Assembly (NCBI RefSeq): GCF_036014115.1
Contig: NZ_CP107913.1
Location: 5,131,001 to 5,195,000, forward strand
Direction: 5' to 3'
From: Streptomyces sp. NBC_00448
GTDB taxonomy: Bacteria; Actinomycetota; Actinomycetes; Streptomycetales; Streptomycetaceae
DNA: 64,000 nt
Shown: positions 35,577 through 43,730 of the stretch, in pieces
Position numbering within the stretch: the first letter of the stretch is position 1
Layout of the letters: each line of letters begins with the position of its first letter
Translations under genes and position numbers: made by a program
The notes under the pieces: model-generated
Told to the model about the DNA's origin: nothing
Databases searched by the model: none
Seen by the model: the letters and a program-made list of their open reading frames with translations, nothing else

Positions 35577-36970
35577 CCGCGGCCACCTCCGCCGGCGGTG
35601 CCGCCGGTGCGGAAGCCGCCGCCGGCGCCGCCCGCGGCGCCGAGCCGGTTGGCGCCGCCGCCGATGCCGCCGGGGAACGCACCGCTCGGGAAGCCGCCGT
35701 TGCCGGAGGAGGCGACCTGCGGGATCTGCACCTGCTGGCCCTCCTTCAGGCCGCTGGTGATCTGGTCGGCCGAGTCGCCCTCGACGCCCACGGTCACCGG
35801 GGTGCGGGTGGTGGAGCCGTCGGAGTTGACCACCAGGACCGTACGGTTGGTGCCGGTGCCGGAGACCGCGGCGGTCGGCACGCTCAGCGCGTCGGCCGCC
35901 TGGCCGGTGGTCACCTGGATGCTGGCGCTCAGGCCGGTGCGCAGGTTCGAGGTGTCACTGGTGATGCTCAGCGTGGCGGCGTACTGCACCGCGCTGCCGC
36001 TGGAGCCCGACCCGCCGGAGCTGGAACTGCTGCTGACCGGCAGCGAACTGATCGACAGCACCTTGGCGTCGAGCACGGTGCCGGACTCGGCGTTCAGCGT
36101 GACGGTCGCGGCCTGGCCGGCCTTGATCTTCAGCGAGTCGGCCTCGGAGAAGTCCGCCTTCACCTGCATGCCCGAGGGGTTGGTGAGGACCACGAACCCG
36201 GTCGGGGTGGAACCGGAGGAACTGGAGGAGGAGCCCGACGACGAACTGCCGCTGGAACCCGACCCCGACGAGCCCGAGCCCGAACTCGTACCGCTGCCGG
36301 AGGTGCCGCTGACCGTGTCGCCCTTCACGCCGTCCACCGAGGCCACGGTGCCGCTGACGGCGGCCTTCAGCACGCAGCCGTCCACCGCGCGCTGCGCGGC
36401 GTCCACGGCGTTCTGCGCCTCAGTCAACTGGGCCTGTGCGGAGGCGAGTTGGGCCGGGTCGACGGTCGGGGTGGGGGTCGGGGTGACGACCGTCTCGCGG
36501 CTGCTGCCGGAGTTGGAGCCGGAGCCGGACGAGCCGGAGCCGGAGTCCGTGCCGGAGGAGGCGGGGGTCTCGCCGGCCTCGACCTTCGTCAGGTTCGCCT
36601 CGGCCGCGGTCAGGGACGCCTCGTCCTGCTGGAGCGTCTCCTTCGCGGCGGTCGGGTCGACCTTCGCCAGCACCTGGTCCTTCTTCACCTTGTCGCCCGG
36701 CTTGACGTCGACCTCGGTGAGGGTGCCGCCGGTGGTGAAGTTCAGCCCCGCGTCGCTCGGGGAGGAGAGCGTGCCGGAGCCGGATACGGTGGCCGACACC
36801 GTGGCCGTGGTCACGGTCGCGGTCCGTGCGCCGCCCGAGCTCGCGGACTTGCCGCTGTCGTCGTGCACCGCCGCGTAGGCGCCGCCGGCGCCCGCGAGGA
36901 CCACCACGCCGAGCACCGAGTTGATCAGGACGGCCCTGCGCCGCCGTGGGAGCACCTTCATGGCGCGCAT
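35573..36970 (-). CDS. MacA/HlyD-type adaptor protein of the exporter
   Basis: 465 residues. One N-terminal membrane helix (about 12-34), a biotinyl-lipoyl barrel half near 60-95 (Gly-Gly-Thr-Leu-Thr-Glu-Val-Asp-Val-Lys-Pro-Gly-Asp), coiled-coil arms (about 100-200) and a beta-barrel and membrane-proximal domain (about 240-420). It contains very long Gly/Ser runs (about 130-150, 218-255 and 310-325) that interrupt the domains; the tail is Gly-rich. ATG at 36970 has GGAG eight bases upstream; 36988 and 36961 are alternatives. First gene of the six-gene operon. Confidence 0.88.
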   Translation of the reverse strand: MRAMKVLPRRRRAVLINSVLGVVVLAGAGGAYAAVHDDSGKSASSGGARTATVTTATVSATVSGSGTLSSPSDAGLNFTTGGTLTEVDVKPGDKVKKDQVLAKVDPTAAKETLQQDEASLTAAEANLTKVEAGETPASSGTDSGSGSSGSGSNSGSSRETVVTPTPTPTVDPAQLASAQAQLTEAQNAVDAAQRAVDGCVLKAAVSGTVASVDGVKGDTVSGTSGSGTSSGSGSSGSGSSGSSSSGSSSSSSGSTPTGFVVLTNPSGMQVKADFSEADSLKIKAGQAATVTLNAESGTVLDAKVLSISSLPVSSSSSSGGSGSSGSAVQYAATLSITSDTSNLRTGLSASIQVTTGQAADALSVPTAAVSGTGTNRTVLVVNSDGSTTRTPVTVGVEGDSADQITSGLKEGQQVQIPQVASSGNGGFPSGAFPGGIGGGANRLGAAGGAGGGFRTGGTAGGGGRG

Positions 36971-36994
36971 CTTGGACTCCGACGCCATTGAAGG

Positions 36995-37023
36995 CCTGGG
37001 AGCAGCCTGGGAGTTTGCTGGGA
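36995..37023 (-). promoter_or_regulatory. Three CTGGGA direct repeats with 11-bp period before the efflux operon
   Basis: CCTGGGA at 36995 and 37006 and GCTGGGA at 37017 are each 11 bp apart. OmpR-type regulators bind direct repeats of about one helical turn, so this is a candidate site of the operon's own regulator. It lies 25-53 bp upstream of the adaptor start, in the 361-bp gap shared with the divergent lipoprotein gene. The rest of that gap shows no gene I can support. Confidence 0.55.
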
Positions 37024-37331
37024 ACCTGGCCCGCCGTGCGGCCGCCGCGGGCGCCTCCGAAACGGACTTCCGCCGCTCAACCGGGCGAAAAGGCCGCCCC
37101 CGGAAGCCCGTTGCGACGGGGCGCTCCCCGGGAACTCACAGCTCGATCCCCGACAGTCCCCACCTGTATGCGGTTCAGTTCCACCGTCGCTCGCGTGTCC
37201 CCGCGTCCCGTGCGTGCGCGCGGGCGGCCCCAAGTACGGCTGACAGCCATACGGCAACGTGCCGCGGCACCTCGCCACCGGACGCCGATCCGGTGGTGCG
37301 GTGTCCGGCTTTCCCCGAGGAGACCACGGTC

Positions 37332-38000
37332 ATGAACTGGACCACCAGCCGGCCGCCCGAGGCGCGCATCGCGGTGCGGGCCGGGGCGTTCGTCGCCGTA
37401 CTCGCCTCGGGCGCGCTCGCGCTCACCGCGTGCTCCTCCGGCGGTTCCTCCTCCTCGGACGCGAAGTCCTCCGCGTCCGCCTCCGCGTCCGTGGCCGCCT
37501 CGGGCGGCGGGGGCGGGCAGGACATGGAGGCGTACCGGCAGTGCCTGTCGCAGCACGGTGTCAACCTGCCCACCTTCAAACGCCCTTCGGGCGGTGCGCG
37601 GCCCAGCGGCCGTCCCAGCGGTGCGCCGAGCGGCCGTTCCAGCGGCGGGTACCGGGGCGGCTTCGGCGGGATCGGCGGGGCCTCGCCCGACGCGGCCACC
37701 CAGAAGGCGCTCAAGGCGTGCGCCTCCAAGCAGCCGAAGTTCCCGGGCGGCGGCCCCGGCGGCGCCAACGGCGGGGCCGATGCCAGCGCGATCCAGGCGT
37801 TCACCGGTTGCCTCAAGGACCACGGCGTCACCCTCCCCACCCCCTCGCCCGACGCGAGCGCCTCCGCAGGCAACGGCCGCGGCGGCTACGGCGGCTTCGG
37901 CGCCATCCGCAACCTCAACACCGCCGACCCGAAAACCGCCAAGGCCTACGCCACCTGCAAGCCCCTCCTCCCCCAACGCCCCACCTCCACCCCCTCCTAG
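37332..38000 (+). CDS. Lipoprotein with duplicated Cys-x3-His-Gly-Val motif
   Basis: 222 residues. Lipobox Leu-Thr-Ala-Cys at 31-34, Ser/Ala-rich linker, then two copies of one unit: Tyr-Arg-Gln-Cys-Leu-Ser-Gln-His-Gly-Val-Asn-Leu-Pro (near 69) with Ala-Cys-Ala-Ser-Lys, and Phe-Thr-Gly-Cys-Leu-Lys-Asp-His-Gly-Val-Thr-Leu-Pro (near 155) with Thr-Cys-Lys. Each unit could form one disulfide. The region between is Gly/Ser/Arg-rich. It is divergent from the efflux operon with a likely shared control region, so it may report on or protect against the same stress. The ATG follows CGAGGAGA. Confidence 0.85.
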   Translation: MNWTTSRPPEARIAVRAGAFVAVLASGALALTACSSGGSSSSDAKSSASASASVAASGGGGGQDMEAYRQCLSQHGVNLPTFKRPSGGARPSGRPSGAPSGRSSGGYRGGFGGIGGASPDAATQKALKACASKQPKFPGGGPGGANGGADASAIQAFTGCLKDHGVTLPTPSPDASASAGNGRGGYGGFGAIRNLNTADPKTAKAYATCKPLLPQRPTSTPS

Positions 38001-38114
38001 ACCCCACCTGGCTCGACTCCACCAAGACCCCCTCCCGCCCCGGCTCACCGTGCGGTAGTTTCCGAACGCACCGCCGTCCGAGGCCGTGCGGTCATGCCAC
38101 ACATGGGGGTCCAT

Positions 38115-38660
38115 ATGTCCGGGATCGGGCGACGCGGGCACCTGCCGCGCGGCGCCGTGCGGCTCTCCGCTTGCGCGGCGGGTGCGGTGGTGCTCGCGCT
38201 GGCGGTGTCGGGGTGCTCCAGTTCGCCGTCGGGCCCGAAGGCGAAGGACTCGGCGGTGAAGATGGCCGCGGACGCGCGGTGGGTGGCGGCGAAGGAACGC
38301 CGGTACGGCAAACCCACGACCCCGTTCACTGTCACCCAGGACGGCACCAAGGCCGTGTCCTGCGGGCACGACAAGGCCAGCTACTCCTTCGCCGGGCACC
38401 AGACGTTCACCATCGGCCCGGTGGACACCTATCTGAACGTCACCACGAGCAGCAGTGCCGGGCTGTTGGCGAATCGGGGATACATCGTCGACATCGGCAC
38501 GAAGACGGACAACGGCGACTATGACAGCCACATGTCCAAACCGCTGGTGAACAAGAAGACTCGCATCCACCTCACTGTCACGGCCACCGCCTCGAGCGAT
38601 CACGCCTCCACCGAAGTGTGGGCCGTCACCGCGCACACGGACTGCCTGCGCACCGGTTGA
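38115..38660 (+). CDS. Lipoprotein A, paralogue of the one at 41053
   Basis: 181 residues. Lipobox Ala-Val-Ser-Gly-Cys, then Ser-Ser-Ser-Pro-Ser-Gly-Pro-Lys-Ala-Lys-Asp-Ser-Ala. Conserved blocks shared with the paralogue: Phe-Thr-Val-Thr-Gln-Asp-Gly-Thr-Lys-Ala-Val-Ser-Cys-Gly-His, Ala-Ser-Tyr-Ser-Phe-Ala-Gly-His-Gln, Arg-Gly-Tyr-x-Val-Asp, Leu-Val-Asn-Lys-Lys-Thr and the end Thr-Ala-His-Thr-Asp-Cys-Leu-Arg. Two mature Cys probably form a disulfide. Convergent with the 660-residue protein at 38702. An upstream Met at 38094 would lengthen the signal peptide. Confidence 0.82.
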   Translation: MSGIGRRGHLPRGAVRLSACAAGAVVLALAVSGCSSSPSGPKAKDSAVKMAADARWVAAKERRYGKPTTPFTVTQDGTKAVSCGHDKASYSFAGHQTFTIGPVDTYLNVTTSSSAGLLANRGYIVDIGTKTDNGDYDSHMSKPLVNKKTRIHLTVTATASSDHASTEVWAVTAHTDCLRTG

Positions 38661-38697
38661 GTCGGGCCGCGGTCACCGACCTCCGCGGCCCGACTCA
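38658..38697. terminator. Bidirectional terminator between lipoprotein A and the large protein
   Basis: A perfect 15-bp stem (TGAGTCGGGCCGCGG and complement) with a 10-base loop. The stem begins with lipoprotein A's own TGA and ends five bases before the other gene's stop. Confidence 0.85.
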
Positions 38698-38701
38698 GCT
38701 G

Positions 38702-40684
38702 CTACACGTCGCCGTCCACTTCATGAGCGTATTCGTCAGCCTCCGCGCTGTTCATCATACTGCTGGTCAGCGATTGCTTCTGCTCCAGCGAGTCCGGATG
38801 AGCGGCGTCGCCCTGCTGTTCGTTGACCCAGTCGTCGAAATCGTCGAGTTGGTTGTTCTTGGCCAGTTCTTCGAAGGGCTTGAGTTTGCCGTCGGGGCCC
38901 TTGAGATCGGCGGGCAGAGGTGTGGTGGTCTTCCAGCCACCCTCCAGCAGGGTGGACGTCATGGTGTAGTGCGTGTGCATGATCCGCTCGTAGTTCCCGT
39001 CCTCGAGCTGCTCGGTACGCGGTTCGCCCTGGTCGACGTAGGCCGCGCCGCCGTACTCCTTGAGGCTGAACATGCCGACTCGCCAGGCAAGCGTGGCCCC
39101 GTAACCGAGTTCGGGCTCACCGGCAACTTCCGAGCCGAGGACGATGAAGCGCTTCAGGGCCTCGCGGTTCGCCTCGTCGGAGGCGTCCATGCCGCCGCGG
39201 ACGTGCTTCTCGGCGTCGTACTGCTGGCGTCCGATATTGCCGAACGCCTGGGAAGCGAGGTCGTAGGCGTTCGGGTCCTGCTTGCCGCTGTTGACGGCGG
39301 TCGCGTCTATGCGCGCGGCCTTGACCAGGATGTCGTGCTGGAGGTTCCCCATCACTTCGTCGTACGGTGCGCTGTAGGAGTCGTCACCCGCGAACGTCTT
39401 GAGGAACTTGTACGTGTCCTGGCCGTTGAGCAGGAAGGACGGGTTGGTGCCCACCACTGGCTTGAAACCAGCGGGGACACCGAGCATCGAGTCCTTGACG
39501 TCGTGGCTCATACCGCTGCCGCTGGAGATCAACTCCTGCGGGTAGGAAGCCGCCAGGCGTCCCAGGTCCTGCTTCGCCCAGCCGTCGAAGTTCTTGTCGA
39601 TCTCACCGGCGTTGTTGCCGGCGGCGAGCATCGCGCAGTAGGCGAAGGTGCTCTGGTAGTCGTCGTGCTTCTCGGGGTCCGCGTGCCAGTTGCCGTTCGC
39701 GTCGGTGTGGCCGGTGACACCGGAGCCGGCGTCGATGACCTTGCCGAGGTTGGTCTGGACGTCGGAGTCCCACTTGGCGTACTTGAACAGGCCGTCGAGG
39801 TGGCCCTGCAGGTCGGGGTTCTTCGGGTCGCCCATCTGCGCGATGGCGGTGAAGGACGCGGGGCCGTTGCGGCCGAGGGCGCCGAGTGCCATGGCCACGG
39901 TGTCCTGCGGAAGCCCGAGCTGCTGCGCATCGGTCATGGTGCCGCGGAAGTCCTGGTCGGGGTCCTTGGCGAGCTGGTCGAGGACGGAGGCACGGCTGGC
40001 GTCGGCGAGGAACTTCGAGTCGAAGTCGCCGTACTGCATCATCGCCATCCGGTCCCAGCCCGCCGGGTAGTCACCCTTGGGCACGGGGGAGGTGTACAGC
40101 TTCTCGACCTTGTCGAACCCGGGGGCCGGGTACGGCGCGCGGCTCGCGGCGCCGAGCGCCTTGCTGTAGATCTCCAAGTCCTTGGGGGCGGTGCCGCTAC
40201 CGGTGGCGGCCATCATGCTGGGCAGGCTCACCGCGAGGTTCGGCGGTTTGAGGGCGGCGTAGAAGGCGGAGCAGTAGTCCGGGTCGTCCTCGTGGTCCTT
40301 GAGCTGCTCGGCGATGGCGTGGTACTGCTTGCCGCCCTCACCGTCCAGCTTCTTGATGTCGGCGAGCTGCTTCGCGAGGGACTGCGCCTCTTTCTTCGCC
40401 GCCGCGCTGCTGATCACCGGTTCGGGTACCTGCACGACGTGCTTCATGTCGCCGCCGTGCTCCATCCCGACGGCCAAGCTGTAGCGCCGCTTGAGGCCGG
40501 GCACCTGGTCGTCCATCCATGAAGCGATGCCGTTGAGACTGTTGAGCGGGCTGCCGTCGAGGCCGTGCTGGTAGAAGCGGAACCAGTACCGGCTGTAGGC
40601 GTCGTGCAGGCTTTCCTTGTCGGCGCTGAACGACGAGATCATGCCCTTGAGCGCCTGAGGATCTATCCCCGAGAACTCCGTCAT
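38702..40684 (-). CDS. Large secretion-type protein with WXG100-like N-terminus
   Basis: 660 residues, no signal peptide. The N-terminal 75 residues form a helical hairpin with Ile-Ala-Ser-Trp-Met-Asp-Asp near 52 and a later Arg-Arg-Tyr, like WXG100/ESX-type substrates. The remainder is mostly helical without Cys-rich or repeat motifs; I do not recognise a catalytic domain. Several Asp-rich loops (Asp-Ala-Asn-Gly-Asn near 335) could bind metal. It may be a type VII substrate or effector. No EccC, EccB, EccD or MycP gene lies in the window. Convergent with lipoprotein A. The ATG follows GGGGGCAAGG. Confidence 0.75.
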   Translation of the reverse strand: MTEFSGIDPQALKGMISSFSADKESLHDAYSRYWFRFYQHGLDGSPLNSLNGIASWMDDQVPGLKRRYSLAVGMEHGGDMKHVVQVPEPVISSAAAKKEAQSLAKQLADIKKLDGEGGKQYHAIAEQLKDHEDDPDYCSAFYAALKPPNLAVSLPSMMAATGSGTAPKDLEIYSKALGAASRAPYPAPGFDKVEKLYTSPVPKGDYPAGWDRMAMMQYGDFDSKFLADASRASVLDQLAKDPDQDFRGTMTDAQQLGLPQDTVAMALGALGRNGPASFTAIAQMGDPKNPDLQGHLDGLFKYAKWDSDVQTNLGKVIDAGSGVTGHTDANGNWHADPEKHDDYQSTFAYCAMLAAGNNAGEIDKNFDGWAKQDLGRLAASYPQELISSGSGMSHDVKDSMLGVPAGFKPVVGTNPSFLLNGQDTYKFLKTFAGDDSYSAPYDEVMGNLQHDILVKAARIDATAVNSGKQDPNAYDLASQAFGNIGRQQYDAEKHVRGGMDASDEANREALKRFIVLGSEVAGEPELGYGATLAWRVGMFSLKEYGGAAYVDQGEPRTEQLEDGNYERIMHTHYTMTSTLLEGGWKTTTPLPADLKGPDGKLKPFEELAKNNQLDDFDDWVNEQQGDAAHPDSLEQKQSLTSSMMNSAEADEYAHEVDGDV

Positions 40685-41052
40685 CTGCCTTGCCCCCTGG
40701 GCTCCTTGCGAATGCGGTGCGCGCGTGGCGGGCGGGTGCGGGCGGTCGACTTCGCCGGTTCTTCGATCACGCATCGCTACCGCTTGGTCACATCGGTACA
40801 GTATCCGCCTGGTGCCGCGCGTGCCGCATGGGGCACGTGGGTCTGTTCGCGGGCGAGGAGTACGCAACGCTCCCGGGTGCGAGGAACTGGTCGATGGAGT
40901 GGGGCAATTGTGCGACGCATCCCGGGTGTGGTCCCGCGCGCAATTGCACGTTGTGGTCCTGCCCCACGACCTCCATGACCGTGCACGCGTGAGGGCCCTC
41001 GTCGTTCGCGGCACATACGGTGCCGGTCATGCCATGGATAAGGGGAGGTCGT
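40685..41052. promoter_or_regulatory. Divergent promoter region, large protein and lipoprotein B
   Basis: 368 bp with no gene I can support. Two GCAATTG motifs at 40904 and 40940 (36 bp apart) and two CCCGGGTG motifs (about 40873 and 40921) make paired repeats that a regulator could use. The end before lipoprotein B shares GGTCATGCCA with the region before lipoprotein A, showing the paralogues were copied with part of their leaders. Confidence 0.4.
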
Positions 41053-41598
41053 ATGCCGGTGCGCGCACGATCGGTTCGGACATCGCGCCACGGCGAGTGG
41101 ACGCTGACCTGCGCGGTCGGTGCGGTGGTGCTCACGCTGGCGGTGTCGGGGTGCTCCAGTTCACCGTCGGGGCCGAAGGCGAAGGACTCGGCGGCGAAAA
41201 TGTCGACGGACGCGCGGTGGGTGGCGGCGAAGGTGCGGGCGGGCTTCAAGCCGCTGGGCGTGTTCACGGTGACCCAGGACGGGACGAAGGCGGTGTCCTG
41301 CGGGCACGGCAAGGCGAGTTACTCCTTCGCCGGGCACCAGAGCTTCCGTATCTCCTCCGGCGGCAACTATCTGGACTTCACCACGGTCTTCGGTTCGTCG
41401 AAGCTGCACGATGAACGGGGCTACGACGTCGATCCCGACGCGACCCGGCAGGACGACGAGTACACCAGCTACGACACGCCCCTGGTGAACAAGAAGACCG
41501 GCATCCACCTCACGCTCAGGGCGACCGCCTCCGGTGAACACGCCACCACCGAGCTGTGGACCGTCACCGCCCACACGGACTGCCTGCGCGCCGGCTGA
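41053..41598 (+). CDS. Lipoprotein B, paralogue of the one at 38115
   Basis: 181 residues, the same length as lipoprotein A, and similar throughout, including the lipobox, the Gly-Thr-Lys-Ala-Val-Ser-Cys-Gly-His block and the Thr-Asp-Cys-Leu-Arg end. The signal peptide differs more than the mature part. Convergent with the WXG100-like gene at 41620 (21-bp gap), repeating the arrangement of lipoprotein A. ATG at 41053 follows GGGGAGG. Confidence 0.82.
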   Translation: MPVRARSVRTSRHGEWTLTCAVGAVVLTLAVSGCSSSPSGPKAKDSAAKMSTDARWVAAKVRAGFKPLGVFTVTQDGTKAVSCGHGKASYSFAGHQSFRISSGGNYLDFTTVFGSSKLHDERGYDVDPDATRQDDEYTSYDTPLVNKKTGIHLTLRATASGEHATTELWTVTAHTDCLRAG

Positions 41599-41619
41599 AC
41601 CGGGCCGGGGGCAGGACGC

Positions 41620-41937
41620 TCAGATGTATCGGCTCTGGTCCATGTGCCACTGCTTGGCCTCGGCCTGAGTGACCTCGGCCGGGGTTCTGGCGATCTCCGC
41701 GTCGATGATCGGCAGGAGCTTGTCGACCAGGGTCTTCACCTGGGACCGCTGGTGCGTCACGTGTTGTTCCCAGGTGCTCGCGGCCTTGCCGGTCCACACC
41801 TTCCTTCCGCCCATGTCGCCGGCGGTGCTCTTCAGCGCCTCGCGGTAGGTCTCGACGTCGCCCGCGAGATCGCTACGCAGGCTCTTCAGCTCGGTAAGGG
41901 CCGGGTTGGCCACTTTCGGCTGGCTCGAATCACCCAT
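41620..41937 (-). CDS. WXG100-like small protein
   Basis: 105 residues, all helical, with a central Val-Trp-Thr-Gly-Lys-Ala-Ala (near 47) as the Trp-x-Gly turn. Typical WXG100/ESX size. Such proteins are type VII substrates or chaperones for larger ones. The likely partner is the protein at 38702, which also has a WXG-like start. A secretion-tail Tyr-x3-Asp/Glu is not clear in the C-terminus. Confidence 0.78.
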   Translation of the reverse strand: MGDSSQPKVANPALTELKSLRSDLAGDVETYREALKSTAGDMGGRKVWTGKAASTWEQHVTHQRSQVKTLVDKLLPIIDAEIARTPAEVTQAEAKQWHMDQSRYI

Positions 41938-42052
41938 CGTCTCCCCCTGTTTCGTTCCTGCCGACACCGTATCCACTGCGACGCGGCGGGCGCAGCCCCG
42001 AGTTGGGTGGGGCAACTCGGGGGCGCGCGGCGGGGATTGGCGGGGGGTGGGG

Positions 42053-43063
42053 TTACCAGGCGAAGGATTCCGGGGCGGGGCCGGGGCTCGGGAAGATGGT
42101 GTCGAGTTCGGCGAGGAATTCCGGAGTGAGGGTCAACTCGGCGGCGCGGAGGGCGGATTCGAGGTGGTGCGGGGTGCGCGGGCCGACGATGGGGCCGGTG
42201 ACGCCGGGCCGGGTGAGCAGCCAGGCGAGGGCGACCTCGCCGGGCTCGACCGCGTGCTTGTCGCAGAGCGCTTCGTACGCCTCGACCTGTGCGCGGACCG
42301 CCGGGTTCGCCAGGCCCGCGCCGGAGCGGCCGACGGAGGTACGGGACCCGCCGCCCTCGCGCTCCTTGCGCAGCGCCCCGCCCAACAGCCCCTGGTGCAG
42401 GGGTGACCAGGGGATGACGCCGAGCCCGTACGCCTGCGCCGCGGGGATCACGTCGGTCTCGGCGCTCCGCTCGAAGAGGTTGTAGAGGCACTGCTCGCTG
42501 ACCAGGCCGAGCGAACTGCGCCTGGCCGCTGCTTCGTTGGCCTGGGCGATGTGCCAGCCGGCGAAGTTGCTGGACCCGGCGTAGAGGATCTTGCCCTGCC
42601 GCACCAGGACGTCGATCGCCTGCCAGATCTCCTCCCACGGTGTCGCGCGGTCCACGTGGTGGAACTGGTAGACGTCGATGTGGTCGGTACGCAGCCGCCT
42701 GAGGCTCGCCTCCACCGCGCGGCGGATGCCCAGCGCGGAGAGCCGGTCGTGGTTGGGCCACGCCCGGTCGAACAGCGTCGAGCCGTCGTTCGTGTCGTTC
42801 AGGTAGACCTTCGTGGCCAGCACGACCTTGTCCCGGCGGCCACCGCCCCGGGCGAGCCAGCTCCCGATGATCTCCTCGGTGTAGCCCTTGTTCTCGTCCA
42901 CCCCGTAGACGTTCGCGGTGTCGAAGAAGTTCACCCCCGCGTCGAGGGCCGCGTCCATCAGCGCATGGCTTCCCTCTTCCGTCACTTCCTCGCCGAAGTT
43001 CATGGTTCCGAGTACGACCCGGCTCACTCTGAGCCCCGTCCGACCGAGCTGCACGTATTCCAT
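42053..43063 (-). CDS. Aldo/keto reductase (second)
   Basis: 336 residues. Asp49, Tyr54, Lys85 and His near 121 form the tetrad (Phe-Phe-Asp-Thr-Ala, Asn-Val-Tyr-Gly, Ala-Thr-Lys-Val, Gln-Phe-His-His), and the NADP site Ile-Val-Gly-Pro-Arg is near 296. Resembles the YajO/AKR-like group that accepts many carbonyls. Single gene, ATG at 43063. Confidence 0.93.
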   Translation of the reverse strand: MEYVQLGRTGLRVSRVVLGTMNFGEEVTEEGSHALMDAALDAGVNFFDTANVYGVDENKGYTEEIIGSWLARGGGRRDKVVLATKVYLNDTNDGSTLFDRAWPNHDRLSALGIRRAVEASLRRLRTDHIDVYQFHHVDRATPWEEIWQAIDVLVRQGKILYAGSSNFAGWHIAQANEAAARRSSLGLVSEQCLYNLFERSAETDVIPAAQAYGLGVIPWSPLHQGLLGGALRKEREGGGSRTSVGRSGAGLANPAVRAQVEAYEALCDKHAVEPGEVALAWLLTRPGVTGPIVGPRTPHHLESALRAAELTLTPEFLAELDTIFPSPGPAPESFAW

Positions 43064-43202
43064 GGCGCCAGCGAACACCTTGAAGCGCACTCGATGGCAA
43101 GCCCCCACGTACGGGACGGGCGTACGGGCACGGGTTCGGCGTACGGGTTCGGCCCGGCGCCGGCCGACGAGGGCCGGTGCCGGGCCGAGCCGGAGCGACG
43201 GG

Positions 43203-43730
43203 TCAGGTGCGGTCGTTGTGACGGGCCCACACGAGGGCGGCGGCCGCCGCCGCGGACAGGGTCGCCGCCGCGACCGCGGGGGCGTACGAGCGGACAGCGG
43301 ACACGGCGGTCGCGGCGGACGCGGATACGGACCTGGACGCCGGTCCGGACGCCGATCCAGCGGCCGATCCAGCGGCCGATCCGGCGGCGGGGGAGGCCGC
43401 GGCCTCGGCGTCCGGCGCGGATACGGGCGCGGCCGGGACCTCCGCACGGTGGGAGCCGGACCCCGCGGAGAGCTCCGCCGCGCCGTCGGGTCCGCCCGTC
43501 GAGCCCCCGGGCAGCCGGGACTTGACGCTGGTCGCCGCCTGAGCGGCCCTCGTCCGGGTCCGGTCCTCCGCCGCGCGCAGCCGGCCCGCGGTGTCCCGCG
43601 CCTTCGCCTTCGCCCGGGACGTGACGTCCACCTTGGCGGCGAGTTCCTCGACGGTCTGGCCCAGCGCCTCGCGGGTCTCGGCGATCTGCCGTTCGAGTTC
43701 GGCGAGGTGGGGGTCGGTACGGGGCGTCAT
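43203..43730 (-). CDS. DUF3618 protein
   Basis: 175 residues. N-terminal DUF3618 helix with Leu-Glu-Arg-Gln-Ile-Ala-Glu-Thr-Arg-Glu near 11 and Leu-Ala-Ala-Lys-Val-Asp near 30, an Ala/Ser/Pro-rich linker, and one C-terminal membrane helix (about 148-166). Overlaps the next gene's stop by four bases (ATGA), so translation is coupled. These pairs are common in streptomycetes and thought to be envelope-stress proteins. Confidence 0.88.
   Translation of the reverse strand: MTPRTDPHLAELERQIAETREALGQTVEELAAKVDVTSRAKAKARDTAGRLRAAEDRTRTRAAQAATSVKSRLPGGSTGGPDGAAELSAGSGSHRAEVPAAPVSAPDAEAAASPAAGSAAGSAAGSASGPASRSVSASAATAVSAVRSYAPAVAAATLSAAAAAALVWARHNDRT

Noticed and set aside
30000-38000. Antibiotic biosynthesis cluster around the ABC exporter
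   Set aside because: No polyketide, peptide synthetase or tailoring gene is present; the operon is a self-contained stress module.
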